The notes under the pieces: generated by a model
Told to the model about the DNA's origin: nothing
What the model saw: the letters and a program-made list of their open reading frames with translations, nothing else
The model's database searches: none
Shown: positions 56,004 to 64,000 of the stretch, piece by piece
Layout of the letters: each line of letters starts with the position of its first letter
How positions within the stretch are numbered: the stretch's first letter is position 1
Source: Mycolicibacterium insubricum
GTDB lineage: Bacteria > Actinomycetota > Actinomycetes > Mycobacteriales > Mycobacteriaceae
Length of the DNA: 64,000 nt
NCBI RefSeq assembly: GCF_010731615.1
Contig: NZ_AP022618.1
Location: 434,001-498,000 of the forward strand
Reading direction: 5' to 3'
Position numbers and translations under genes: made by a program

Positions 56004-57560
56004 TCAGCGGTCGGACAGCACCTGATGGGCGGCGTTGTAGCCGGGGATGAAGGTGATCCCGGGCCCGCCGTGGCAGCCCGCACTGCCCAGGTACAGCCCG
56101 TCGACGCCGAGGGGTTGTCCGATGAAGCCCCGCGGTCCGGGCCGGTTGGGGCCGATCTGGTCCGGGTTGAGCAGGCCGTGGCAGTAGTCGCCGCCGGGAG
56201 CCCCGAACATGGTGCCCATATGGCGCGGGGTGAAGGTGGTGTGCCGCGTGATGGCGCCCTCGAAGTTCGGTGCCAGCCGGGTGATCTTGTCGATTACCCG
56301 CTGTCCCATTTCCACCTTCATCTCGCCGTAGTTCCCATCGCCCTCGATCGGGAACCACAGGGCGAACGCCGAGGCGGCGTGCTTGCCGTGCGGAGCCAGG
56401 TCGGGGTCATGCAGCGACGGGATCTGCAGCACCACGGTCGGGTCGGCCGGCACGACGCCGCGGCGGGCGTCCTCCCACTGCTGCTGCACCTCCTCGGGGG
56501 TGCAGAAGATCCCCACCGAGGCAGCCATGGCGGGTTCGTTGAGCGCCTCGTACGGCGCGGCGAAGCGCGGGGCCTCGTCCAGCGCGAAGTGCATCTGCAG
56601 ATAGCTGCCGCGGTGATCGGTGCGCGCGAAGCGTGCCCGGACGTCCTCGGACAGCGCGCCCGGGTCGATCAGCTCGGTGACGGTGAGGTCCGGGGCGACG
56701 GCGGACACCACGACCGGCGCGTCGACCGTGTCGCCGGCTTCGGTGCGCACGCCGGTCACCCGCCCGTCGGCGACGAGAATCTCACCGACCTTGCTGCGCA
56801 GCCGCAGCTCGCCGCCCAGGCCGGTGAAGGTGTCGCGCAGGTGCCCGGTGAGCGTGCCGATCCCGCCGCGCAGCTTCTTCATCAGCACGGTGTTCTCGTC
56901 GGGGATGCCCAGTCCGTAGGCCAGGGCCGCGGCGCTGCCGGGCGTCGCTGGGCCGCGGTAGAGCGTGTTGACGGCCAGCACGGTGAACGAACCGCGGAGT
57001 GCGGCGTGCTTCTCCGGGTCCGGCAGGTAGCGGTCCAACACGTCGGTGACCGACCCGAACAGCATGTCGTCGATCGCCGAGCGCTCGAATTCGTTGGTGG
57101 CGCAGGCATACATCTCGTCGAGTGTCTTCGGCGGGCGGCCGGCCTCGAATCGCCCGAGCGCCCGGGTGGGCGCCTGACTCCAGGCCAGCAGCCCGGCCAT
57201 GCCGTTGAGCGCCTCGACCCCGTGCACCTCGGCCAGGTGGGTCAGCAGCTTCATCGGATCGGTGTACTGGATCAGCGGCTGGTCGCCGACCCCACGCAGC
57301 GCCACCGACATCACCTCGAGGTCGATGCTGTCCAGGCCGTCCAGACCCAGTTCCGCACTGACCGCGGCCGACGTCGGGAACTGCACCGAGCCGGCGATCT
57401 CGAAGCGGTACCCGTCGAAAAGCTCGACGGTGGAAGCCATTCCGCCGGCGTAGAGCCCAGCCTCCAAACACAGCGTGCGCATTCCGGCGCGCTGCAGAAT
57501 CAGGGCCGCGGCCAGCCCGTTGTGCCCGGCACCTATGACGATCGCGTCGTAGTCGGCCAT
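56004..57560 (-). CDS. FAD-dependent dehydrogenase (Rv3829c-like)
   Basis: 518 residues, phytoene-desaturase-like. FAD-binding start DAIVIGAGHNGLAAALILQRAG, then TLCLEAGLYAGGM; C-terminal second FAD contact at LYLGSAGCHGGPGITFIPGYN. Slightly shorter than Rv3829c (about 536). Substrate unknown. ATG 57560 begins the family sequence. A TetR-type operator (57605-57622) lies 44 bases upstream, and the TetR gene stops at 57627, so this gene is very likely regulated by it. Confidence 0.85.
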   Translation of the reverse strand: MADYDAIVIGAGHNGLAAALILQRAGMRTLCLEAGLYAGGMASTVELFDGYRFEIAGSVQFPTSAAVSAELGLDGLDSIDLEVMSVALRGVGDQPLIQYTDPMKLLTHLAEVHGVEALNGMAGLLAWSQAPTRALGRFEAGRPPKTLDEMYACATNEFERSAIDDMLFGSVTDVLDRYLPDPEKHAALRGSFTVLAVNTLYRGPATPGSAAALAYGLGIPDENTVLMKKLRGGIGTLTGHLRDTFTGLGGELRLRSKVGEILVADGRVTGVRTEAGDTVDAPVVVSAVAPDLTVTELIDPGALSEDVRARFARTDHRGSYLQMHFALDEAPRFAAPYEALNEPAMAASVGIFCTPEEVQQQWEDARRGVVPADPTVVLQIPSLHDPDLAPHGKHAASAFALWFPIEGDGNYGEMKVEMGQRVIDKITRLAPNFEGAITRHTTFTPRHMGTMFGAPGGDYCHGLLNPDQIGPNRPGPRGFIGQPLGVDGLYLGSAGCHGGPGITFIPGYNAAHQVLSDR

Positions 57561-57604
57561 CGACCCACCCTTCCCGCTCTCCGGGAACGCTGGCACGCAC
57601 GGAT

Positions 57605-57622
57605 AGTTTTGTCAATAATGAC
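57605..57622. promoter_or_regulatory. TetR-type operator, copy 1
   Basis: 18 bases, the exact reverse complement of 58241-58258. Its core is GTCA-N4-TGAC. It lies in the short gap between the tetR stop and the dehydrogenase start (57560). Confidence 0.8.
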
Positions 57623-57626
57623 GTAA

Positions 57627-58202
57627 CTAGATATCGCTCAGCGAGTCCAGGGCGGTACGGCACATCCTGGCCAGGTCGGCCAGCGAGCGGTCCGCTCCGA
57701 GCATCCAAACCTCCATCGCGGCGAAGACCGCCGCCGCGATGCAGCGCGCCGTCACCGCCACCCGCAATTGGTCACCGGCGGTGGTGGCGCGCAACCGTTC
57801 GGCCACCGCATCGGCGAAATCGGCCTGCACCTGCCGGATGTGGCGCACGATGCGGTCCGGGTCGAGCTCTTCGGCGCGCAGCGCGGCGATGCGGGTCACC
57901 GCTTCGACGTCGTAGGGGAACGCGAAGATCGCCGCCTGGACGGATTCGATGATCGGCTCGCCGGCCGGCCGGTCGGCCAGCGCGCTGCGGAACCATTGCA
58001 GCCCCGCGTCGTAGTCGGCGAACAGCAGGTCGTGCTTGGAGGTGAAGTGCCGGTAGAAGGTCCGCAGCGAGACACCGGCATCGGCGGCGATCTGCTCGGC
58101 GGAGGTGTCCTCCACGCCCTGGGCCAGGAACCGGACCAGCGCAGCCTGCCGCAACGCTTCGCGGGTGCGTTCGCTGCGCGCGGTCTGCGGCGCTCTGGGC
58201 AT
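57627..58202 (-). CDS. TetR-family repressor (Rv3830c-like)
   Basis: 191 residues. The N-terminal HTH is ALVRFLAQGVEDTSAEQIAADAGVSLRTFYRHFTSKHDLLFADYD, with the recognition helix SLRTFYRHF; the C-terminal part is a helical ligand domain of unknown specificity (TetR_C type). ATG 58202. Two copies of an 18-bp operator-like sequence flank the gene, one 38 bases before its start and one just after its stop ahead of the dehydrogenase, so it probably represses itself, the dehydrogenase and the divergent membrane protein. Confidence 0.92.
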   Translation of the reverse strand: MPRAPQTARSERTREALRQAALVRFLAQGVEDTSAEQIAADAGVSLRTFYRHFTSKHDLLFADYDAGLQWFRSALADRPAGEPIIESVQAAIFAFPYDVEAVTRIAALRAEELDPDRIVRHIRQVQADFADAVAERLRATTAGDQLRVAVTARCIAAAVFAAMEVWMLGADRSLADLARMCRTALDSLSDI

Positions 58203-58240
58203 GCGGCTAAAGCTACCGCAGCACCTCGGCGTACCAGAAT

Positions 58241-58258
58241 GTCATTATTGACAAAACT
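58241..58258. promoter_or_regulatory. TetR-type operator, copy 2
   Basis: GTCATTATTGACAAAACT; palindromic core GTCA-TTAT-TGAC. It sits between divergent tetR (start 58202) and the membrane protein gene (start 58284), only 25 bases before the latter. Confidence 0.85.
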
Positions 58259-58283
58259 TTCGCGTCGTGGTGACACTGGGCGA

Positions 58284-58772
58284 ATGATCTCCCTCGTCGT
58301 ACACGCCGTGCTGGGCACCGCCGTCGTCGCTTGGATCGTCACGTCCAATCGCGCGGTTTTCGCGAAACCTGCTCAGGGTCCGATGTTTTCGCCGATGGAG
58401 GCCGTGTACTACGTGATCGGCATCGCCTCGATCCTGCTCGGCTGGTACTTCAACATCCGCTTCGTCAACGAGTACGCGCACCCCGGTCATCACAACCCGA
58501 TCTGGGGACCGGGCAGCTGGACGCAGTACGTGCAGCTGATGTTCACCAACCCGGCGGCCGGCTCGGCCAGCCAGGACTACACGATCATCAACGTCATCCT
58601 GCTGCCGCTGTTCACCATCGTCGACGGCTACCGACGCGGGTTGCGGCGCCCGTGGCTGTTCTTCGTGTCCAGCCTGTTCACCAGCTGCGCGTTCGCCTAC
58701 GCGTTCTACTTCGCGACCATGGAACGCCAGCGCCGCCATGCGCTGGCGGCCGCACCGCAGCCGTCGTCATAG
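58284..58772 (+). CDS. Small DUF2834-like membrane protein (Rv3831-like)
   Basis: 162 residues, four hydrophobic segments: one at the N-terminus (VVHAVLGTAVVAWIV), one at ~40-58 (YYVIGIASILLGWYF), one near 105 and one near 135. FNIRFVNEY and a short Gly/Pro/His-rich loop (EYAHPGHHNPIWGPG) stand out. It resembles DUF2834 membrane proteins; no function is known. ATG 58284; divergent from tetR and only 25 bases after the operator. Confidence 0.7.
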   Translation: MISLVVHAVLGTAVVAWIVTSNRAVFAKPAQGPMFSPMEAVYYVIGIASILLGWYFNIRFVNEYAHPGHHNPIWGPGSWTQYVQLMFTNPAAGSASQDYTIINVILLPLFTIVDGYRRGLRRPWLFFVSSLFTSCAFAYAFYFATMERQRRHALAAAPQPSS

Positions 58773-58782
58773 CGCCGAGGGC

Positions 58783-60042
58783 TCAGGCCGTCGGCGCCAG
58801 CACATCCGTCCCGACGTAGGGCACCAGCGCGGAAGGGACCCGCACGCTGCCGTCGGGGCGCTGATGGTTCTCCAGGATGGCCACCAGCCAGCGGGTGGTG
58901 GCCAGCGTCCCGTTCAGCGTCGCGGCGATCTGCGGCTTGCCGTTCTCGTCGCGGTAGCGGGTGGCCAGCCGCCGCGCCTGGAACGTCGTGCAATTCGACG
59001 TCGACGTCAGCTCTCGGTAGGCACCCTGGCTCGGCACCCACGCCTCGCAGTCGTACTTGCGGGCGGCCGAGGATCCCAGGTCGCCGGCGGCGACGTCGAT
59101 CACCCGGTAGGGCACCTCGATGTGGGCCAGCATCGTGCGCTGCAGCTCCAGCAGGCGCTGATGCTCGGCCTCGGCGTCCTCGGGCCGGCAGTAGAGGAAC
59201 GCCTCGACCTTGTCGAACTGGTGCACCCGGATGATGCCGCGGGTGTCCTTGCCGTAGCTGCCCGCCTCCCGCCGGAAGCACGACGACCAGCCCGCGTAGC
59301 GGCGCGGCCCGTCGGACAGGTCCAGGATCTCGTCGGAGTGATACCCGGCCAGCGGCACCTCGGAGGTCCCGACCAGGTACAGGTCGTCGTCGTCCAGGTG
59401 GTAGATCTCGTCGGCGTGTGCACCGAGGAAGCCGGTGCCGCCCATCACCTCGGGTTTGACCAGCACCGGCGGGATCATCAGGGTGAACCCGGCCGATGTG
59501 GCCTCCCGTACGGCCAGCTGCAGCAGACCCAGCTGCAGCAGCGCGCCCCGGCCGGTCAGGAAGTAAAACCGTGACCCGGACACCTTCGCGCCGCGGCCCA
59601 TGTCGATCAGGCCCAGCGTCTCGCCGAGTTCGAGGTGGTCTTTGGGACCGGCCAGCTCCGGCGGTGTCCCGACGGTGTCGAGCACGACGAAGTCGTCCTC
59701 CCCACCGGCCGGGACGCCGTCGACGATGACATTGCCGATCGCCAGGTGCGCGGCGTGCATGGCCGCCTCGGCGTCGTCGCGCTCGGACTCGGCGGCCTTG
59801 ACCTGCGCCGACAGCTCCTTGGCGCGGGCCAGCACGGCGGGCCGCTCGTCGGACGTCGCGGTCTTGACGGCGTTGCTCACGTTCTTCTGCTCGGCGCGCA
59901 GGGCGTCGGCGGTGGCGATCGCGGCGCGGCGGGTGGCGTCGGCGGCCAGCAGAGCGTCGACCAGTTCCGGGTCCTCGCCGCGGCTGATCTGAGAGCGCCG
60001 AACACGGTCCGGGTCGTCACGGAGGAGTTTGAGGTCGATCAC
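58783..60042 (-). CDS. serS: Seryl-tRNA synthetase
   Basis: 419 residues, identical in length to Rv3834c. The N-terminus is the antiparallel coiled-coil arm that contacts tRNA-Ser (residues ~30-100). Class II motifs: motif 2 [25 protein letters not shown], motif 3 in the C-terminal third ([18 protein letters not shown]). GTG 60042; a frame extension upstream to 60072 is not family-like. Eight bases before the GTG is TAGGGT within a conserved 53-bp element, so the transcript may be leaderless. No T-box is visible. Confidence 0.96.
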   Translation of the reverse strand: MIDLKLLRDDPDRVRRSQISRGEDPELVDALLAADATRRAAIATADALRAEQKNVSNAVKTATSDERPAVLARAKELSAQVKAAESERDDAEAAMHAAHLAIGNVIVDGVPAGGEDDFVVLDTVGTPPELAGPKDHLELGETLGLIDMGRGAKVSGSRFYFLTGRGALLQLGLLQLAVREATSAGFTLMIPPVLVKPEVMGGTGFLGAHADEIYHLDDDDLYLVGTSEVPLAGYHSDEILDLSDGPRRYAGWSSCFRREAGSYGKDTRGIIRVHQFDKVEAFLYCRPEDAEAEHQRLLELQRTMLAHIEVPYRVIDVAAGDLGSSAARKYDCEAWVPSQGAYRELTSTSNCTTFQARRLATRYRDENGKPQIAATLNGTLATTRWLVAILENHQRPDGSVRVPSALVPYVGTDVLAPTA

Positions 60043-60046
60043 GCCC

Positions 60047-60099
60047 GCCAACCCTACTTTTGTCCGCATCACCCGGGAACCCCGGGCACGCCTGTCACA
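60047..60099 (-). promoter_or_regulatory. 53-bp promoter element shared with DUF5718-like gene, copy 2
   Basis: 41/53 match to 55924-55976. Carries TAGGGT (60051-60056), eight bases before the serS GTG, so it is probably the serS promoter. It fills the 66-bp gap shared with the divergent gene at 60109. Confidence 0.6.
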
Positions 60100-60108
60100 A
60101 TGGACACA

Positions 60109-61662
60109 ATGTCCGATTCAGAGCTTCCCGACGACAACGCGGCGACGGCGCCGGCCGACGACGCCGCGCCGGCCGTCGGTGACGACGACGCCACCGAGAC
60201 GGTCGCCGCACAGACCGAGGCCGAGAAGCCCGCAGGCACCGCCGAGGACGCCACCGCGGTGCTCGACGACGAGGTGGCCGATTGGGACGCCGAAGCCGAC
60301 TGGGACGACGGCGTCAACCACGAGGAGTCCGGACGCGGCGGCTGGCGCAGTGCGCTGCAGGCCGCGCCGACCCGTCGGATCCTGCTGCTGACCGCTCTGG
60401 GCGGACTACTGATCGCCGGGCTGGTGACCGCGGTACCGATGAGCGGCGGCAACAGCATGCTCGGCTACCTGGCGGAGAACGGCGCCGTCGGCAGCCGGGG
60501 TACCGACACCTTCAACAAGGCCGTCGCCGGGGACTGCCTGACCTGGGACAAAAACCCCGACCACGCCACCATCGTGGACTGCGGCACCGACCATCTCTTC
60601 GAGGTGGCCAAGCCCATCGATCTCGGCACCTTCCCCGGCGCCGAATACGGCCCGGACGCCGCGCCGCCCACACCGGTCCGGATCCAGCAGATCGTCGCCG
60701 AGCAGTGCCAGGTCGCCGTCCGCAACTACCTCGGCCCGCACTTCGATCCGGACAGCCGCTACACCGTCAGCATGCTCTGGCCCGGCGAGGACGCCTGGCG
60801 CAGCTCCGGTGACCGGCGCATGCTGTGCGGCCTGCAATTACCCGGCGAGAACGCCAAGCAGCTGACCTTCATCGGCAAGATCGCCGAGGGCGACCAGTCC
60901 AAGGTCTGGCCGGTCGGCACCTGCCTGGGCATCTCGCCGACCACCAACCAGTCCACCGACAGCCCGGTGGACTGCGGCACCGCGCACGCCGCGGAGATCA
61001 CCGGCATCGTCGACCTGAGCCAACAGTTCCCCGCCGGTGCGCCCGACGACGCCGCCCAGGACGCCTTCATCAAGGAACAGTGCACCAAGTTGACCGACGC
61101 CTACCTGGCCCCGGTGCAGCTGCGCAACACCACCCTGACCCTGATGTACAAGACCATCTCGATGCCCAGCTGGTCGGCGGGCAGCCACCAGGTGGCCTGC
61201 AGCATCGGCGCCACCCTCGGCAACGGCGGCTGGTCGACCCTGGTCAACAGCGCCAAGGGCAACCTGCAGATCAACGGCCAGGCCCCCGTCCCGCCGCCGG
61301 ACATCCCGAGCGAACGCCTCACCGTGCCCTCGGTTCCGGTGGTGCCGACCTACATCCCGCAGTACGAGCCGCCGGCCAGCCAGAACCAGTCGTCGACCGG
61401 CAGCCAGAATCAGTCCAGCAACCAGGGCAATCAGGGCAACCAGCACATGCCGGCACAGTCGACGCCCAGTCCCGCCGCCTCCCCCAGCCCGACCGCGACC
61501 AACTCCGGCGGACCCAAGCCGCCGCAGGGCAACACGTTCAACCCGCCGGCCCCCGGTGCGCCCGCGCCGCCGGCCGGTGACGGTCCGGCGATGGACGGTC
61601 CCGCGGCGGACGGACCCGCCGACAACGGTCCCGCCGCGGTCGGCCCCGCGCCGGGCGCCTGA
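60109..61662 (+). CDS. Septum-formation-like membrane protein (Rv3835-like)
   Basis: 517 residues. An acidic ~80-residue cytoplasmic N-terminus (many Asp/Glu/Ala), one membrane helix ([19 protein letters not shown]), then an extracellular part with two similar Cys-containing repeats ([25 protein letters not shown] and [27 protein letters not shown]), the pattern of the septum-formation (DUF4190-related) family. The last ~120 residues are Gln/Asn/Pro-rich and end with DGPA/GPAP repeats. About 70 residues longer than Rv3835. ATG 60109; ATG 60100 is a possible alternative. Function not established. Confidence 0.82.
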   Translation: MSDSELPDDNAATAPADDAAPAVGDDDATETVAAQTEAEKPAGTAEDATAVLDDEVADWDAEADWDDGVNHEESGRGGWRSALQAAPTRRILLLTALGGLLIAGLVTAVPMSGGNSMLGYLAENGAVGSRGTDTFNKAVAGDCLTWDKNPDHATIVDCGTDHLFEVAKPIDLGTFPGAEYGPDAAPPTPVRIQQIVAEQCQVAVRNYLGPHFDPDSRYTVSMLWPGEDAWRSSGDRRMLCGLQLPGENAKQLTFIGKIAEGDQSKVWPVGTCLGISPTTNQSTDSPVDCGTAHAAEITGIVDLSQQFPAGAPDDAAQDAFIKEQCTKLTDAYLAPVQLRNTTLTLMYKTISMPSWSAGSHQVACSIGATLGNGGWSTLVNSAKGNLQINGQAPVPPPDIPSERLTVPSVPVVPTYIPQYEPPASQNQSSTGSQNQSSNQGNQGNQHMPAQSTPSPAASPSPTATNSGGPKPPQGNTFNPPAPGAPAPPAGDGPAMDGPAADGPADNGPAAVGPAPGA

Positions 61663-61666
61663 CCGT

Positions 61667-62017
61667 ATGCCGGTCCGGATGACCCCGCGCCGGTTCGAGG
61701 AACTCGTCGGCGACGCCCTCGACCTGCTACCGCCCGAGCTCGCCGCGGCGCTCGACAACGTTGTGGTGCTGGTCGAGGGCCGGCACCCGACCGAGCCCGA
61801 CCTGTTGGGTCTCTACGAGGGCATCGCCCTGACCGAACGGGATTCGTTCTACGCCGGCGCGCTGCCGGACACCATCACCATCTACCGCGACGCTCTGCTC
61901 GACATGTGCCACGACGAGCCGGAGGTCGTGTCCGAGGTGGCCATCACCGTCATCCACGAGATCGCGCACCACTTCGGCATCGAGGACGACCGCCTGCACG
62001 AACTGGGTTGGGGTTAG
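61667..62017 (+). CDS. Zincin-like metallopeptidase (Rv3836-like)
   Basis: 116 residues. The extreme C-terminus has HEIAHHFGIEDDRLHELGW with His97, Glu98 and His101 as zinc ligands and base; the rest is a compact alpha/beta fold as in the minimal gluzincin (DUF1025) family. Substrate unknown. ATG 61667 starts five bases after the previous stop, so it is in the same operon as the septum-formation-like gene. Confidence 0.88.
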   Translation: MPVRMTPRRFEELVGDALDLLPPELAAALDNVVVLVEGRHPTEPDLLGLYEGIALTERDSFYAGALPDTITIYRDALLDMCHDEPEVVSEVAITVIHEIAHHFGIEDDRLHELGWG

Positions 62018-62038
62018 GGCGGACCGCCCCATCAAATT

Positions 62039-62773
62039 TCAGGCAGGCTCGGCGGGGGACAGCGTCAAGCCCGCCCACTGCACACACCGCCACCCGCCAC
62101 CGTCGGTCGGCTCCAGCACCACCGACTCGGTGTTGGCCAGCTGATTGCGCATGGCGAACTCCCCGTCGATGCCCGCCAGGGCGGCGGCGACCAGTCGGAT
62201 CGCGGCACCGTGGCTGACCACCAGCAGATCAGCGGTGAAGTCGGGGTTGTCGAGGTAACCGCGGCGCAGGTCCGAAACCACCGGCAGGTACCGGTCGAGC
62301 ACATCGCGGCCGCTCTCCCCGCCGGGCATGCGCAGCTGCAGGGCACCGCTGTGCCAACCCCGGTAAATCCGGGTGAACTCATCGTGCGCGGCCTCGTCGG
62401 CGCGGTCCTCCAGATCGCCGGCCTGCACCTCGTACACACCGTCGACCTCGTTACACCCGACGGCGGTGATGTCCGAGATCTCCGCGGCGGTCTGACCGGC
62501 CCGCAGCGCCACCGAATGCAGCAGCAACCCCGGTGGCACCGGCTGCGCCAGGGCGAAGTCGCGCGCCTGACGGTGACCGGCCGGGGTGAGGGGCGACCCC
62601 GGCGGCCGGGTGTCGAGTCGGCCGGCCACATTGCCGTCGGTCTCCCCGTGGCGCAGCAGCACCAGCCTCCCGCCCGCGCGCTCCGCCCTCGCCAAACTAC
62701 GGCTCGGGTCGTCGCACTCAAGCCCCTCGGTTCGCTCCGCCCTCGCCAAACTACGGCTCGGGTCGTCCCTCAC
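62039..62773 (-). CDS. Histidine phosphatase / phosphoglycerate mutase family protein (Rv3837c-like)
   Basis: 244 residues if started at GTG 62773, which overlaps the pheA stop (GTGA). The RHG motif is LVLLRHGETDGNVAG; a second His is in LLVVSHGAAIRLV, with the acid in MPGGESG. The first ~33 residues contain two copies of DDPSRSLARAER, encoded by a 54-bp-spaced repeat, and look added to the usual start near GGRLVLLRHG. It may be a phosphatase rather than a mutase. Function uncertain. Confidence 0.82.
   Translation of the reverse strand: MRDDPSRSLARAERTEGLECDDPSRSLARAERAGGRLVLLRHGETDGNVAGRLDTRPPGSPLTPAGHRQARDFALAQPVPPGLLLHSVALRAGQTAAEISDITAVGCNEVDGVYEVQAGDLEDRADEAAHDEFTRIYRGWHSGALQLRMPGGESGRDVLDRYLPVVSDLRRGYLDNPDFTADLLVVSHGAAIRLVAAALAGIDGEFAMRNQLANTESVVLEPTDGGGWRCVQWAGLTLSPAEPA
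62679..62767. repeat. Duplicated 35-bp repeat (54-bp period) at the 5' end of the mutase gene
   Basis: CGCTCCGCCCTCGCCAAACT-type 35-base unit occurs at 62679-62713 and 62733-62767, identical. It encodes DDPSRSLARAER in the mutase frame. The sequence resembles a dispersed mycobacterial intergenic repeat that has become coding. Confidence 0.75.
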
Positions 62774-63693
62774 GGCCGCCCCTCGCGGAGCCCGGCCAGC
62801 CAGCCGTCGGCCTCATCGGGCGCCGGCGGAGTCACCCCGTCCGGGTTGTCGACCGGCCAGGACCCCAGGTAGCGGACCTGGGAGCACCGCCGGTACAGCG
62901 CCTTGAGCGCCTCGGCCACGGCCTCGTCGTCCACGTGCCCGATGAAATCCACGAAGAACACGTACGTGCCGAGCTGACGCCGGGTCGGTCGGGACTCGAT
63001 GCGGGTGAGATCGATCCCGCGCATGCCCAGCTCCGACAACGCGGCGGCCAGCCCGCCCGGTTCGTTTGCCAGCCATAGCACCACCGAGGTGCGGTCGGCC
63101 CCGGTGCGCAGGGAGGGTGGTGCCGGGGCTCCGGCCAGCACGAAGCGGGTGCGGGCGTTGGGTTCGTCGACGACGCCGTCGGCCAGGGTCGCCAGCCCGT
63201 AGCGCTGGGCGGCCAGCGCCGTGCTGACCCCGGCGTCGGCCCGGCCCTCGGCCACGTCGAGGGCCGCCCCGGCGTTGGAGATCGCCGGGACCACCTCGGC
63301 GTCGGGCAGGTTCTCCGCCAGCCAGCGCCGCACCTGCGCGGCCGCCACCGGGAACGCGGCGACCGTCGCAATCCGGCGAGCGCGCGCGTCCCCGGGCGAC
63401 ACGACGATGGAGAAGGCCACGTCGAGGGTCAGCTCGGCGAAGATCTGCAGCGGGCTGCCGGTCTCCAGCGCGTCGAGCGTCGGCAGCACCGACCCGTCGA
63501 TGGAGTTCTCGATCGGCACGCAGGCGTAGTCGGCGTTGCCGTCGCGCACGGCGGCCAGCGCCGCCGGCGTGCTGATCACCGGCACGAGTTCGACGCCCGA
63601 CGGCGGGCCGGGGATCAGCCCGGCATCCACCATGGCGTTCAACGCGGCTTCGGTGAAGGTGCCTTGCGGGCCCAGGTATGCAATGCGCGGCAC
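62770..63693 (-). CDS. pheA: Prephenate dehydratase
   Basis: 307 residues; last steps of phenylalanine synthesis (prephenate to phenylpyruvate). The catalytic domain has IAYLGPQGTFTEAAL, IENSIDGSVLPTLD and the TRF motif NARTRFVLAG; an ACT regulatory domain follows (GGLAAALSELGMRGIDLTRIESRPTRRQLGTYVFFVDF) that senses Phe. GTG 63693 is the start that gives PRIAYLGPQGTF; the longer frame to 63849 is not family-like. Slightly shorter than Rv3838c (about 321). Confidence 0.95.
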   Translation of the reverse strand: MPRIAYLGPQGTFTEAALNAMVDAGLIPGPPSGVELVPVISTPAALAAVRDGNADYACVPIENSIDGSVLPTLDALETGSPLQIFAELTLDVAFSIVVSPGDARARRIATVAAFPVAAAQVRRWLAENLPDAEVVPAISNAGAALDVAEGRADAGVSTALAAQRYGLATLADGVVDEPNARTRFVLAGAPAPPSLRTGADRTSVVLWLANEPGGLAAALSELGMRGIDLTRIESRPTRRQLGTYVFFVDFIGHVDDEAVAEALKALYRRCSQVRYLGSWPVDNPDGVTPPAPDEADGWLAGLREGRP

Positions 63694-63740
63694 GGCAGCC
63701 AGCCTATCCGGTGGGGCTTGCGTCGCCCTTCGATTTGATG

Positions 63741-63759
63741 TTAGGTAAGGCTTACTTAA
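63741..63759. promoter_or_regulatory. IdeR (iron) box upstream of the Rv3839-like gene
   Basis: TTAGGTAAGGCTTACTTAA matches 16 of 19 positions of the IdeR consensus TTAGGTTAGGCTAACCTAA and is nearly palindromic. It lies 15 bases before GTG 63774 and 48 bases before divergent pheA. The iron-loaded IdeR repressor is expected to switch the Rv3839-like gene. Confidence 0.9.
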
Positions 63760-63773
63760 TGAGAGGGGTTCCC

Positions 63774-64000
63774 GTGGCACTGGCGACCATCCCGGCACCG
63801 ACCACCGCCGAGCGCATCCGCAGCGCCTGCCTGCGCGCCGGTGCCGCACTTTTGGCCCTCGACGGTGCCGACCCCGAGAACGCCGCCGTGCACCACCTGC
63901 TGGCCGACGGGTCGTTCGCCGTCACCGTCCCCGCCGACGGCGTGGCGGCGCTGACCGTGGCCGCCGCGGTCGGGCCCCGGGGCCGCGCCGAAGGTGTACA
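63774..64000 (+). CDS. Rv3839-like protein, 5' part (partial)
   Basis: The first ~75 codons are in the window; it runs past the end. It starts GTG 63774 with GAGAGG upstream: ALATIPAPTTAERIRSACLRAGAAL, followed by a beta-rich segment. The position after pheA and the IdeR box fit Rv3839, an iron-regulated gene of the DUF2470/heme-oxygenase-related family. Domain claim is from memory of the family, and only the N-terminus can be seen. Confidence 0.7.
   Translation, partial: MALATIPAPTTAERIRSACLRAGAALLALDGADPENAAVHHLLADGSFAVTVPADGVAALTVAAAVGPRGRAEGV

Overview
The window is a mycobacterial chromosome segment: very high GC, GTG/ATG starts with frequent 4-base stop/start overlaps, and an almost continuous run of cell-envelope genes in the same order as the Mycobacterium tuberculosis Rv3780-Rv3839 region (orthology judged by eye from protein sequence, length and order). 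Several features fit a non-tuberculous Mycobacteriaceae species rather than M. tuberculosis: different genes beside rfbD and beside embB, no fbpA/fbpD between the cutinase and aftB genes, and an alanine in DprE1 at the benzothiazinone-target cysteine position. I do not name the species.

Layout. 1-2838 (+): 3' end of the proteasome activator bpa, then rfbE-glfT1-rfbD (galactan export ABC transporter plus priming galactofuranosyltransferase), closed by a perfect hairpin. 2902-7968: accessory block (coiled-coil protein, HdeD-like membrane protein, PucR-type regulator, a DUF2207-like tail, a nitronate monooxygenase-like enzyme and an HD/flavin split-barrel fusion). 8008-22805 (+): arabinan block gtrA-like, dprE1, dprE2, aftA, embC, embA, embB, which makes the arabinose donor DPA and polymerises arabinan. 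22827-28965: a three-gene operon (FAD oxidoreductase, DUF3556 membrane protein, adenylate-forming ligase) divergent from its own PucR-like regulator; its function is unknown.

28987-39392 (-): mycolate condensation block accD4-pks13-fadD32 and the culp6 cutinase-like lipase. 39459-46121 (-): aftB, ubiA, PAP2 phosphatase, glfT2, glf, which supplies DPA precursor and galactan and caps arabinan. A three-copy 89-bp tandem repeat sits at the glf promoter, followed by erp (46644) and a secreted PGRP/LGFP amidase (47927). 49703-55889: HAD phosphatase, two tandem PlsC-type acyltransferases, a secreted DUF3298-like protein, a metallo-beta-lactamase/Rieske protein with its small partner, and a DUF5718-like protein.

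56004-58772: a FAD dehydrogenase, its TetR regulator and a small membrane protein, with two identical 18-bp TetR-type operators in opposite orientation. 58783-64000: serS, a septum-formation-like membrane protein, a zincin peptidase, a phosphoglycerate-mutase-family protein, pheA, and the 5' end of an Rv3839-like gene behind a clear IdeR (iron) box.

Together, about two thirds of the window builds one structure: the mycolyl-arabinogalactan cell wall (galactan synthesis and export, DPA supply, arabinan polymerisation, mycolate condensation). The most unusual signals are the loss of mycolyltransferase genes from their usual place, the DprE1 Cys-to-Ala change, the VNTR at the glf promoter, the TetR operator pair, a 53-bp element shared by two unrelated promoters, and the uncharacterised oxidoreductase-DUF3556-ligase operon. 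No tRNA, rRNA, CRISPR array or insertion sequence was recognised.
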